From Actinomadura viridilutea (GTDB taxonomy: Bacteria; Actinomycetota; Actinomycetes; Streptosporangiales; Streptosporangiaceae), in the NCBI GenBank assembly GCA_003001795.1, contig PVNI01000009.1:1-64000 (forward strand): a stretch of DNA of 64,000 nt. Reading direction: 5' to 3'. The translations under genes and the position numbers were made by a program. Positions 18,053 through 30,284 of this stretch are shown here, piece by piece. The notes below the pieces were generated by a model that did not search any database, was not told where the DNA came from, and was given only the letters and a program-made list of their open reading frames with translations. The first letter of the stretch is position 1. The number at the start of each line of letters is the position of its first letter.

Positions 18053-19660
18053 TTATCGCCCTTCGCCAGACGGGGTCGGGGAGGCGGGCGTCCGCGTGGG
18101 CCATTCGGACGGCGGCAGGGACGGGAACGACGGGGAGACGGTGGGGGTGGCGGGCGGTGCGGCGGGGGAGATGGTGCGGTCGGGCTTGGGCTCCAGGTGG
18201 CGTTCGATCTGGGCGGAGGCGAGGCCGAGACCGCCCAGGCGGATGTCGTCCCAGCCCTGGAGGCGGTGGTCCTTGCGGCTGAAGTAGAGGATGGACAGCT
18301 CGATGGGGGTGGGTTGCTCCTGTTCGAGGCCGCGCAGGCCGGCGCCGCCGGTGGAGCCCTGGACGAACAGTCGGGTCCCGGTGGGTAGGAGGGTCGTGGA
18401 CCGCTTGTGGGCGTGGCCGGACAGGATCAGGGGTGTCGTCCCGGAGAAGCCCCGCGCCTCCTCGGGGGCGTGGACGACCGCGAGGTCGGGGACGGTGCCT
18501 GAGGAGCGGAGCTTGGCGGCGAGCTGAGCCCCTCGGGCGCGGAGCTGTTCGGCGCCCACGTTGTCGTCACGGGTCGTCTTGTCCGGGGTGTAGCGGGGGT
18601 CGCCGACGCCGTAGATGCGCAGCCCTTCGATCTCGCGGACGGCGTCGTCCAGGACGATGGCGTTCTTCTGGCGGTCCACGGCCCGCTGGGTGCCGCGCGA
18701 GTCGTGGTTGCCGCGGACGAAGACGTACGGCACCTTCAGCGACTCGATCTCCTCGGCGAACCGGTCCTCGGGGCGGCTGCCGTGGTCGGTGAGGTCCCCG
18801 CTGTCGACGATCAGGTTGACCTTGAACTGGGTGCTGACCGAGCGGATCACCGACCAGGCCGCCGGGTTGAGGTGGATGTCGGAGACGTGCAGCAGCCGGA
18901 TCGTCGAGGGGTCGGGCTCGTAGGTGGGGAGGGTGGAGGTGACGCTGTACAACTTGGAGACGTTGCCGACCAGGCGGGCGAGCTGGGCGCGGTAGGCGGA
19001 GAAGCGTTCGACGATGCTGCGGGCGTCGCCGACCACCTGCGGGGCGTTGGCCAGCAGGCCGGTGTACCTGGGCTCGGCGATCGCGTGCGGGTTGAACGTC
19101 GTCCAGGACAGCAGGGCGAGGCCGGTCAGCCCGGCGACGGCGCCGCCGGTGCCGGCCAGGGCGCGGCGCCAGGAGCGGAAGACGACCAGGCCGGTCAGGA
19201 ACGAGACCGCCAGGGCGAGGGCGGCGGCGCGCAGCAGGAGGATCATGACGCCGTGCCGGAGCTGGTCGGTGATCTGGTCGGTGAGCTCGGACACGTCGCC
19301 GTCCCCCTCGATCAGCTCCCGGGCCGAGTCGGGGCGCAGGTCGGTGACGCGGGCCTCCAGCGCCACCGGGCCCGCGTGCGTGTCGAGGCGCAGCGCGCCG
19401 AGCGGCGGGACCTGGACGACGGTGCCGCCGCTCCAGGAGGGCCGCAGGGCCAGGGACACGTCGGTGGGGCCGACGGCGGTCACCACGCGGCCGCCGAGCA
19501 GCAGGCCGACCAGGCCGCCGGCGAGTCCGACGGCGAGCACCGCGAGGAGGCGGGTCCAGCGGGACGAGGCGAGGGCCGACAGCTTCGACGGGACGGACGG
19601 TCGGAGGCGGGGCAGGCGGGAACGGATCGTCGACACAACGGCGCGGAGACGGTCCGGCAC
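18053..19660 (-). CDS. Membrane-anchored metallophosphoesterase
   Basis: 535-aa calcineurin-type phosphoesterase with two N-terminal hydrophobic regions (LLAVLAVGLAGGLVGLLLGG near residues 38-58 and about 135-185), followed by an extracytoplasmic or cytoplasmic catalytic domain. All metal-binding blocks are visible: HVSDIHLN, VDSGDLTDHG, RGNHDS, VVHAPEE and LSGHAHKRS. The tail is rich in Pro, Ser and Thr. Start is GTG 19660 with GGAAGGAG upstream. The gene is divergent from a small zincin with only 33 bp between starts. The substrate is unknown; a cell-envelope phosphodiester is plausible. Confidence 0.88.
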   Translation of the reverse strand: MPDRLRAVVSTIRSRLPRLRPSVPSKLSALASSRWTRLLAVLAVGLAGGLVGLLLGGRVVTAVGPTDVSLALRPSWSGGTVVQVPPLGALRLDTHAGPVALEARVTDLRPDSARELIEGDGDVSELTDQITDQLRHGVMILLLRAAALALAVSFLTGLVVFRSWRRALAGTGGAVAGLTGLALLSWTTFNPHAIAEPRYTGLLANAPQVVGDARSIVERFSAYRAQLARLVGNVSKLYSVTSTLPTYEPDPSTIRLLHVSDIHLNPAAWSVIRSVSTQFKVNLIVDSGDLTDHGSRPEDRFAEEIESLKVPYVFVRGNHDSRGTQRAVDRQKNAIVLDDAVREIEGLRIYGVGDPRYTPDKTTRDDNVGAEQLRARGAQLAAKLRSSGTVPDLAVVHAPEEARGFSGTTPLILSGHAHKRSTTLLPTGTRLFVQGSTGGAGLRGLEQEQPTPIELSILYFSRKDHRLQGWDDIRLGGLGLASAQIERHLEPKPDRTISPAAPPATPTVSPSFPSLPPSEWPTRTPASPTPSGEGR

Positions 19661-19693
19661 CGGGGCTCCTTCCGTGTCGAGGAGAATGTCCGT

Positions 19694-20035
19694 GTGATCG
19701 AGATGTCGCGCGAGGCGTTCGAGGACCTTGTGGGGGAGGCTCTCGACACCATCCCGCCCGAGCTGACCGAGGTCATGCGCAATGTCGTCATCATCGTCGA
19801 GGACGATGCGCCCGAACCCGGTCTTCTCGGCCTGTATGAGGGAGTACCCCTGACCGAGCGCGGCGACTGGTACGGCGGCGTCCTACCGGATCACATTTCG
19901 ATCTACCGGAATGAAATTCTCGCGATCTGCGACACGCCCGAGGAGGTGGTGGACGAGGTGCGCATCACCGTCGTGCACGAGATCGCCCATCATTTCGGGA
20001 TCGACGACGACCGGCTGGAAGAGCTCGGTTACTGA
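19694..20035 (+). CDS. Small metallopeptidase-like zincin (DUF1025 family)
   Basis: 113-aa protein of the short metallopeptidase family widespread in Actinobacteria. The zinc motif is HEIAHHFGIDDDRLEELGY at the C-terminus (HExxH plus the family GIDDxRLxELGY tail). Start GTG 19694 has GGAGA eight nt upstream; ATG 19703 is possible. It is cytoplasmic, with no signal peptide, and its physiological substrate is unknown for the family. Confidence 0.88.
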   Translation: MIEMSREAFEDLVGEALDTIPPELTEVMRNVVIIVEDDAPEPGLLGLYEGVPLTERGDWYGGVLPDHISIYRNEILAICDTPEEVVDEVRITVVHEIAHHFGIDDDRLEELGY

Positions 20036-20161
20036 CCTCGTCCGAGCGTACCCGCGGCGCCGCGGGGGCTGAAAGGTCTCTGCAATTGGGCACTGTAGGT
20101 CACATGACTGCCACGCAGCGTGAGTTAATAGTGGGGTTGTCGGAACCTTGCTGGAGCGTGC

Positions 20162-21586
20162 GTGGCGGAAAGGCAGAGCGGCCGGCATCGGCGTCCGCCG
20201 GAGGTGCAGGCCACCTATCGTGAGGTTTTCGCAGTCGGCGAGTTCCGGGCGCTTTGGCTCGCGCAGGCGCTGTCGTTCATCGGGGACCAGCTGGCCCAGG
20301 TGGCGCTGGCGGTGCTGGTGTTCGACCGCACCGGCTCGCCGCTGCTCACGGGGATCACCTACGCGCTGACGTACCTGCCGCCGATCGTGGGCGGGCCGGT
20401 GCTGTCCGGGCTGGCCGACCTGTTCCCGCGCCGCACCGTCATGGTGGTGTGCGACCTGCTGCGGGCCGGGCTGGTGGCGTTGATGACGCTGCAGTCGGCG
20501 CCGTTCTGGGCGCTGTGCGCGCTGGTGTTCCTGACCGTGCTGCTCGGCGCGCCGTTCACGGCGGCGCGGGCGGCGCTGCTGCCGGACGTGCTGAGCGGCG
20601 ACCGCTACGTCGCCGGATCGGCGATCAACAACATCACCCACCAGGCCACGCAGATGCTCGGCTTCCTCGCCGGGGGCGCGATCGTGGCGGCGGTCGGCAC
20701 GCGCGAGGCGCTGGCGATCGACGCGGTGACGTTCGGGGTGTCCGCCGCGGTCCTGGTCGTGGGGTTGCAGCGGCGTCCGGCGCCGCGGCGGCGCGAGGCC
20801 GAGTCGCTGGCGCTGTGGCGCGGCACGCGGGACGGGGCGCGGCTGGTGTTCGGGGACAAGACGCTGCGGTCCCTGGTGTCGTTCGCGTGGCTGTGCGCGT
20901 TCTACGTCGTGCCCGAGGGGCTGGCGGCCCCGTACGCGGCGACGTTCGACGGCAGCGCGGTGACGGTGGGGCTGCTGATGTCGGCCACGCCGACCGGCAT
21001 GGTGGCGGGGGCGTTCGTGTTCAGCAGGTTCGTGCGGCCGTCCAGCCGCATCCGGTCCATGGGCTGGATGGCGATGCTGGCCTGCGCGCCTCTCGTCGGC
21101 GCCGCCGCGCATCCGCCGCTGTGGGCGGTGGTGGTGCTGTGGGGTCTGTCGGGGGTGGGCAGCGCCTACCAGCTGGCGGCCAACGCGGCGTTCGTGGCCG
21201 CGGTGCCGCCGTCGGGGCGCGGCCAGGCGTTCGGGCTGGCGCAGTCCGGGATCCTGGCGGGCCAGGGCCTGGCCATCCTGATCGGCGGGGCCGCCGCGCA
21301 GGTGCTCGGCCCGGAGGCGGTGGTGGCGCTGGCGGGCGTGCTCGGCCTGTCGGTGGCGGCGATGCTGACGCTGGTGTGGAACCAGATCCGCGCCGAGGTG
21401 ATCGTCGCGATGCACGAACGTCCCGCCGCCGACGAGGGCGCCGCCGCGCCCGCGGACGACGCGGGGGCCGCGGGGCCGGACGCCGAGCGCACGCTGCCCG
21501 CCCCCGTCCCGGCGGACGGGCGTTCGCGGCCCGGCATGGACGACGCCGAAGGGGGCCGCCCCGCCGCCGTCCGCCCGACGGCGTGA
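20162..21586 (+). CDS. MFS transporter (EntS-like)
   Basis: 474-aa 12-helix MFS protein of the enterobactin-exporter-like group: EFRALWLAQALSFIGDQLAQ in helix 1, motif A-like SGLADLFPRRTVMVV, and the INNITHQATQMLGFLAGG signature. The last 60 residues form a hydrophilic Ala/Pro/Asp-rich cytoplasmic tail. GTG 20162 is preceded by TGGAGC. It stands alone, and the transported compound is unknown. Confidence 0.85.
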   Translation: MAERQSGRHRRPPEVQATYREVFAVGEFRALWLAQALSFIGDQLAQVALAVLVFDRTGSPLLTGITYALTYLPPIVGGPVLSGLADLFPRRTVMVVCDLLRAGLVALMTLQSAPFWALCALVFLTVLLGAPFTAARAALLPDVLSGDRYVAGSAINNITHQATQMLGFLAGGAIVAAVGTREALAIDAVTFGVSAAVLVVGLQRRPAPRRREAESLALWRGTRDGARLVFGDKTLRSLVSFAWLCAFYVVPEGLAAPYAATFDGSAVTVGLLMSATPTGMVAGAFVFSRFVRPSSRIRSMGWMAMLACAPLVGAAAHPPLWAVVVLWGLSGVGSAYQLAANAAFVAAVPPSGRGQAFGLAQSGILAGQGLAILIGGAAAQVLGPEAVVALAGVLGLSVAAMLTLVWNQIRAEVIVAMHERPAADEGAAAPADDAGAAGPDAERTLPAPVPADGRSRPGMDDAEGGRPAAVRPTA

Positions 21587-21611
21587 TCGCCGCGGCTGCG
21601 GACGGGCGCGG

Positions 21612-21926
21612 TCAGGAGCCGGGGCGGTTCTTGTTGAGGGCGTCCTTGGCCTTGCGCACGACGTCCTGAACGACGGGCGACTTGCGGCCCTGCTCGACGA
21701 GGTCCTCGGCGACGGACGTCGCAGCGCCCTCCTCGGGGATCACCAGCCAGGCGATGGCGTACAGGGCGACGCCGGCGCCGCCGAAGAGCGTCACGAGCGC
21801 GAAGCAGAGCCGGATGATGGTGGGGTCGATGTCCAGGTAGCGTCCGACGCCGGAGCAGACCCCGGCGATCATGCGGCCCTCGCGGGTGCGGGTCAGCCGC
21901 CGGTGGGTGCTCTTGTCCATGTCCAT
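21612..21926 (-). CDS. PspC-domain small membrane protein
   Basis: 104-aa protein with the PspC domain: LTRTREGRMIAGVCSGVGRYLDIDPTIIRL followed by one or two membrane segments (LCFALVTLFGGAGVALYAIAWLVIP). The C-terminal tail is charged and ends in KDALNKNRPGS. I placed the start at ATG 21926 (MDMDKST), because upstream in-frame sequence is low-complexity; ATG 21920 is an alternative. PspC proteins take part in envelope-stress responses or act as anti-sigma-like sensors. No partner gene is adjacent. Confidence 0.85.
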   Translation of the reverse strand: MDMDKSTHRRLTRTREGRMIAGVCSGVGRYLDIDPTIIRLCFALVTLFGGAGVALYAIAWLVIPEEGAATSVAEDLVEQGRKSPVVQDVVRKAKDALNKNRPGS

Positions 21927-22142
21927 GGCTCGATCATGCCCAGCGCGGGGCGGCCTTGTGCATCGGGATTCGCCCTGATGGTTCCCTGAATCGCCCCTGG
22001 GACGCGCCATGGCCGCGCCCCTCGGCCGAGCCAGGGCGGCGGCCGAGGGCGGTGTGGTGGAAGGTGCACGGCGGCGCGGACGTTAAGGTCGGTGATGTGC
22101 CCGCGCGGTGGTGGCAACGGGGCCGGGTGAAGCCGTGCTTAA

Positions 22143-23252
<1,110 letters not shown>

Positions 23253-23317
23253 CCCGCCCGCCCGCCGCGGCGCCTCGGCCCGCGGCGGGCACCGCGCGCG
23301 GTCGGCGCCGATCGGGC

Positions 23318-23554
23318 TCAGGCGGTGCGGCGGGCGCCCCGGGACGCCGAGCCCCGGACCTCCAGGGCCGCCAGCAGGGCGGCCGAGCTGCGGGCGATCT
23401 CGTCCACGGCCCGTTCGAAGGCTTCGGCGTTGTGGGCCGCGGGCGTACGGAACCCGGAGATCTTGCGCACGTACTGGAGCGCGGCCGCGCGGATGTCGTC
23501 GTCGGTGACGTCGTCGGCGTACGGCGGACGAAGCGTCTTGATGCTGCGGCACAT
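23318..23554 (-). CDS. DUF2277 family small protein
   Basis: 78-aa protein matching the DUF2277 pattern: MCRSIKTLRPPYADDVTDDD at the N-terminus, then ALQYVRKISGFRTPAAHN and a closing helix. The family is short, soluble and common in Actinobacteria, with no known function. The start is ATG 23554. It converges with asd. Confidence 0.88.
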   Translation of the reverse strand: MCRSIKTLRPPYADDVTDDDIRAAALQYVRKISGFRTPAAHNAEAFERAVDEIARSSAALLAALEVRGSASRGARRTA

Positions 23555-23626
23555 GCCCTCATTGTCGCCCCAGGGTGTGACACCCGGGGGTGACGCCCCC
23601 CCGCCGCGAAGGCGTGACCGGACGGC

Positions 23627-23666
23627 GGGACGGCCCCGGCGGCTGAGGGAGCGCCAGGGCCGTCCC
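23627..23666 (-). terminator. Hairpin downstream of M28 peptidase gene
   Basis: Inverted repeat GGGACGGCCC (23627-23636) / GGGCCGTCCC (23657-23666), a perfect 10-bp stem with a 20-nt loop, starting 14 nt after the stop of the peptidase gene on the minus strand. Confidence 0.5.
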
Positions 23667-23680
23667 GAGGCGGGGGAGTG

Positions 23681-26385
<2,705 letters not shown>

Positions 26386-26847
26386 TGGGGGGAGCTCCTT
26401 CCATGGCCGGACGCGGCGGCCCTCGCAGACGGTCCTTTGGGGAGAGCTCCGCGGCGGACCGCGCGGGTCCGGCGTCGACCGAGGAGGGGCGTCCCGCATG
26501 GGCAAGGGCGCGGATGCGGCGAGCGGGGACACCGCATCCGCGAGCGCCCGTGGCGGGGACACGGGAACGCTTGGCGCGGTGGTCGGGCCCGCGCCCCGGG
26601 GGGTGAGGGCGCGGCCGTCGGGGCCGCGCCGAGGGACGGGAAGGCGTGCTCATCCGGATGAGCTCTGCAAAAGTGCACACCGGGGTGACGGACAAGTCAA
26701 TAAGTCCAGTTAAGATTTGATTTTCAATATTCAAGGCGAATGGTCTGAATATTTTGAAAGCGCTCTGTGACCAGGTGGAATACCGGGATGTCACACGGCG
26801 GCCGTCTGCTCCGTCAACGTGGGGAAGGCCTGCGGAAGGAGCAGAGG
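26386..26847. promoter_or_regulatory. Divergent intergenic region with hairpins and AT-rich inverted repeat
   Basis: 462 bp between the M4 peptidase (minus) and the PEP-mutase-like gene (plus). It holds two GC hairpins, 26510-26519/26532-26541 and 26608-26616/26622-26630. An unusually AT-rich block at about 26690-26770 contains the imperfect inverted repeat TTTCAATATTCA (26722-26733) / TGAATATTTTGAAA (26746-26759). The AT-rich block probably holds promoters in one or both directions. Confidence 0.45.
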
Positions 26848-27600
26848 ATGAACGAGAAGGCCGCCGTCCTGCGAGACTTGCACCGCCCCGGGGACCCGCT
26901 GATCCTGCCGAACGTATGGGACGCGGGCAGCGCCGCCGTGGTCGCCGAGGCGGGCTTCCCCGCGCTGGCGACGGCCAGCGCCGCGATCGCGGCGATGCTC
27001 GGCTACCCCGACCACGAGGGCGCCCCCGCCGCGGAGATGTTCGCCGCCGCGGCCCGGGTGATCCGCGCCGTGGACGTCCCCGTCACCGTCGACGCGGAGG
27101 CGGGCTACGGGCTGCCCGCCGCCGAGCTCGTCGAACGGCTGGCGGAGATCGGCGCGGCGGGCTGCAACCTGGAGGACAGCGACCACGCCGCCGGCGCCAT
27201 GGTCGACGCGTCCGCCCAGGCCGACCGGATCGCCTCCGTCCGCGCCGCCGCCAAGGACGCGGGCGTCGACCTGGTCATCAACGCCCGCGTCGACGCGTAC
27301 GTGCGGAACGCCCCCGATCCGCTCGCCGAGACCCTCGACCGCGGCCGCCGCTACCTCGACGCGGGCGCCGACTGCATCTACCCGATCATGGTGTCCGACG
27401 CGGACCACATCGCCACCCTCGTGCGGGAGCTGCCCGGCCCGGTCAACACCAACTGCCTGCCCGGCATGACGCCGCTGCCCCGGCTGATCGAACTCGGCGT
27501 CGCCCGGATCTCCCTCGGCCCCCTGCCGTACATCCAGGCCTTGGACGCCCTGAAGGCGCTGGCCACCCGCCTGGCGGCCCGCCAAGACCCGTACGCCTGA
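26848..27600 (+). CDS. Isocitrate lyase/PEP mutase superfamily enzyme
   Basis: 250-aa alpha/beta-barrel enzyme of the PEP mutase/2-methylisocitrate lyase superfamily. Seen: LILPNVWDAGSAAVVAEAG, the metal-binding DAEAGYG, CNLEDSDH and VVINARVDAY-type segment (LVINARVDAYVRN). ATG 26848 has GGAAGGAGCAGAGG upstream. The loop Cys of true lyases (KKCGH) is not seen, so lyase activity is uncertain; members of this short group include oxaloacetate hydrolases and phosphonopyruvate-type enzymes. It stands alone in the operon. Confidence 0.82.
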   Translation: MNEKAAVLRDLHRPGDPLILPNVWDAGSAAVVAEAGFPALATASAAIAAMLGYPDHEGAPAAEMFAAAARVIRAVDVPVTVDAEAGYGLPAAELVERLAEIGAAGCNLEDSDHAAGAMVDASAQADRIASVRAAAKDAGVDLVINARVDAYVRNAPDPLAETLDRGRRYLDAGADCIYPIMVSDADHIATLVRELPGPVNTNCLPGMTPLPRLIELGVARISLGPLPYIQALDALKALATRLAARQDPYA

Positions 27601-27626
27601 CCCTCCACCTCAGGGCGGCTCATCTC

Positions 27627-27663
27627 TGATCGCGATAACAGTCATCTTCATTTATCGCGATCA
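27627..27663. promoter_or_regulatory. Paired ATCGCGAT operator upstream of MFS gene
   Basis: Arms TGATCGCGATAA (27627-27638) and TTATCGCGATCA (27652-27663) are exact reverse complements. Each contains the self-palindromic octamer ATCGCGAT, with centres 25 bp apart. They lie 40-77 bp before the ATG of the MFS gene at 27704. This looks like two dimer sites for a repressor or LysR-type activator. Confidence 0.6.
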
Positions 27664-27703
27664 CGGGGGAAGTACGCCGGATCGGCCGTGGTTGAAGCCG
27701 GGC

Positions 27704-29011
27704 ATGAGCGAACGAAAGATCGGCGGTGAGCTCATCGCCCTGGAGAGAAGCGTCGACGTCGGCGGCCCTGTGCCCCGTTCCGCCGGATCGCGGACCGTCC
27801 GGCGGGACGGGACGGCGTCGGCCGCGCCGTCGGGTTGGCTCGTCGCCCTCCTGGCCGTCGCCTGCGGGATGACGGTCGCCAACCTCTACTACGCCCAGCC
27901 CCTGCTGTCCTCGTTGAGCGGCGTCTTCGGGATCAGCACGGCCGCCGTCGGCGGGCTCATCACCGTGACCCAGATCGGCTACGTGGCGGGCATGCTGCTC
28001 GTCGTCCCGCTCGGCGACCGGGTCGACAAGCGTCGGCTGGTGGTGGTCCTGCTGACCGTCACCATGGCGGCGCTGGTGGCGGCGGGGACGGCCGGCGCCT
28101 TCACGGTCCTGCTGGCCGCCTCGGCGGTCGTCGGCGTGACGTCGGTCGTCGCGCAGATCCTCGTCCCCTTCGCCGCCGGGCTCGCCCCCGCACACCTCCG
28201 CGGGCGCGTCGTCGGCCGAGTCATGAGCGGTCTGCTCACCGGCATCCTGCTGTCGCGCGCGCTGAGCAGCGTGGTGTCCGAGGCGTTCGGCTGGCGCGTG
28301 GTGTACCTGGGCTCGGCCGTGCTGATGGCCGTGCTGGCTCTGGCGCTGCACGCGGTCCTGCCCAGCCAGCCCCGCACCACGAACGTGTCGTACGGACGTC
28401 TGCTGGGTTCCTGCGCACGGCTGGTGCGCACCCACCCGGCCTTGATGCGGTACGGCCTGTACCAGGCGTCGATGTTCGGCGTGTTCAGCGCGTTCTGGAC
28501 CACGGTGTCGTTCGTGCTGACGGGCCCGGGATACCACTACTCCGGGTTCGGTGTGGGCGTGTTCGCCTTGGTCGGGGTGGCCGGCGCGGCGGTGGCGCCG
28601 CTGGCGGGACGCTGGGCCGACCACGGACGCACGCGCCCTGTGATCGCCGCGGCGTTCCTGACGGGGGCGGGGGCGTTCGCGCTCGCCGGATTCGGCCGCC
28701 ACCACATCGTCCTGCTGGCCCTCGCCGCGATCCTGCTCGACATGGCGGCGCAGACGACCCTCATCCTCGGCCAGCACTGCATCTACCGGCTGGACGAGGG
28801 GGCGCGCGCACGGCTCAACAGCGTCTTCATCGCCACGTTCTTCGTCGGGGGAGCCATCGGCTCCCAGGTAGCCTCGGTCGTCTACCACGCCCACGGCTGG
28901 ACGGGCGTGACCGTCTTCGGCGCCGCGGTCCCCCTCCTCGCCCTGCTCTACTGGGTCACCGAGCACCGGTCCGCGGCACGCCGCGGCGCGACCGTGCGGG
29001 GCGTCAGGTGA
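27704..29011 (+). CDS. MFS efflux transporter (12 TM)
   Basis: 435-aa permease: hydrophilic N-terminus of 45 residues, then GWLVALLAVACGMTVANLYY and regular MFS helices, with the loop 2-3 motif A-like LGDRVDKRRLVVVL. ATG 27704 is chosen (MSERKIGG). It converges with a LysR-type regulator gene (stop-to-start overlap of tails by 8 bp), a layout typical of regulator-efflux pairs, although the regulator is not divergent here. The drug or sugar substrate is unknown. Confidence 0.88.
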   Translation: MSERKIGGELIALERSVDVGGPVPRSAGSRTVRRDGTASAAPSGWLVALLAVACGMTVANLYYAQPLLSSLSGVFGISTAAVGGLITVTQIGYVAGMLLVVPLGDRVDKRRLVVVLLTVTMAALVAAGTAGAFTVLLAASAVVGVTSVVAQILVPFAAGLAPAHLRGRVVGRVMSGLLTGILLSRALSSVVSEAFGWRVVYLGSAVLMAVLALALHAVLPSQPRTTNVSYGRLLGSCARLVRTHPALMRYGLYQASMFGVFSAFWTTVSFVLTGPGYHYSGFGVGVFALVGVAGAAVAPLAGRWADHGRTRPVIAAAFLTGAGAFALAGFGRHHIVLLALAAILLDMAAQTTLILGQHCIYRLDEGARARLNSVFIATFFVGGAIGSQVASVVYHAHGWTGVTVFGAAVPLLALLYWVTEHRSAARRGATVRGVR

Positions 29012-29864
29012 GGTGCCGCAGCAGCGCCGCGGCCGCCGGGGACGGCTCCCCGCGCGGCCGGACGACCATCACCTTCCACACCGGCGCGTGATGGGCGAAG
29101 CGATGGACGGCCAGGTCGGGGAACCGCGCCGCGATCGACTCCGGCATGATGCAGACGCCCAGACCGTGGCGGACCAGTTCGGACGCCGCCACGATGTCGT
29201 TCACCTCGAACGCGGTGGTGCGCTCGACCATGGCCGTGCGGAACGCCTGGTCGACCAGCCGCCGGACGGCCCAGCCGGGGGAGAAGTCGACCATCGGCAT
29301 GCGGGCCGCGTCCGCGAGCGTCACCCGCCCGTCTCCCGGCACGTCCCGCCCGGCGGCGGTGACCAGCACCATCTCCTCCCGGAACAGCAGCCGGGTCACC
29401 AGGCCGCGCTGCTGCCGCCGGTCGAGCGCGACCACCGCCAGGTCCACGGCGCCCTCGCGCAGCGCCTGCCGGATGTCGGCGACCGCCCCCTGCCGCAGAC
29501 GGACCACCACCCCCGGGTGCTCCTCCCGCAACCGGGCCAAGGCGCGGTGCAGGCCGGCCCAGACGCCCTGCATCGTGCCGACCGTGACCTGCCCGCGCAG
29601 CTGTCCGCGCGCGCTGTCGACCGCCGCGCGCGCCTGCTCGGCGGCCCGCAGCGCGGCGCGTGCCGCGGGCACGAACGCCTCGCCCGCCGCGGTGAGGGTC
29701 ACCCGGTGGGTGGTGCGGTCGAACAACGGAGTCCCCAGGTCGCGCTCCAGCGCGCGCACCGTGCTGGAGACGGCCGACTGGACGACGCGCAGCCGCCGCG
29801 CCGCCGCGGTGAACCCGCCCTCTTCGGCGACCGCGACGGCCACCTCCATCTGCCGCAGATCCAC
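29004..29864 (-). CDS. LysR-family transcriptional regulator
   Basis: 286-aa LysR regulator. The N-terminal winged HTH is MDLRQMEVAVAVAEEGGFTA (shown from Met) continuing AARRLRVVQSAVSSTVRALE, followed by a linker helix and a periplasmic-binding-like effector domain (ILxQGAVADIRQALREGAVD-type and SPGWAVRRLVDQAF). The start is GTG 29864 with GGGAGG upstream. The 3' end overlaps the convergent MFS gene by 8 bp. It may control the MFS gene through the paired palindromes at 27627-27663, or the flavoprotein reductase at 30285. Confidence 0.92.
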   Translation of the reverse strand: MDLRQMEVAVAVAEEGGFTAAARRLRVVQSAVSSTVRALERDLGTPLFDRTTHRVTLTAAGEAFVPAARAALRAAEQARAAVDSARGQLRGQVTVGTMQGVWAGLHRALARLREEHPGVVVRLRQGAVADIRQALREGAVDLAVVALDRRQQRGLVTRLLFREEMVLVTAAGRDVPGDGRVTLADAARMPMVDFSPGWAVRRLVDQAFRTAMVERTTAFEVNDIVAASELVRHGLGVCIMPESIAARFPDLAVHRFAHHAPVWKVMVVRPRGEPSPAAAALLRHLT

Positions 29865-30284
29865 GGATCCTCCCGCACGGGGTGGTCATCACCGAATGAG
29901 ATGACACTTGACTTCGATTATCTGTCGGACAAAAAAGTCGCCGCGGCGCCGCGGGAGGTTCTCGCGAAGGTACGGAAGGGGAGGCGGCGCAATACGGAGG
30001 GCGCGGCCGGGCTTCGCCACGTGAGGAGGCCGCGCGTGAACGGTGCCGATGCCGAGCACGAGCATCGCGCCGGTGTATCCCCGCGCGGCCGGGTATCTGA
30101 CGAAGCACGACGGCAGCGTCACTCCGGAGCGTTCAGGGATGATCCGCCGCTTCCGGAGCCTCGACGGCGCCGCCGCGCCCAGATGTCGGGGAGCACGTCG
30201 TGGACACGGACGCCCGACGGCGTCGCCCGCCTCCGCGTTCGGAGGCGCCCCGCGCACGAGACAGAAAGGTGAGAGGACGAGCAG
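29865..30284. other. Divergent intergenic region, no gene seen
   Basis: 420 bp between the LysR gene (minus) and the reductase gene (plus). The first 70 bp are AT-richer (near 29890-29935) and probably hold the LysR promoter. The rest is coding-like in composition, but I recognise no product in any frame. Confidence 0.4.

Noticed and set aside
20081-20161. A promoter palindrome before the EntS-like transporter
   Set aside because: Short AT-richer stretches and a GTCACATGAC motif are visible, but no convincing -35/-10 pair or long inverted repeat is present.
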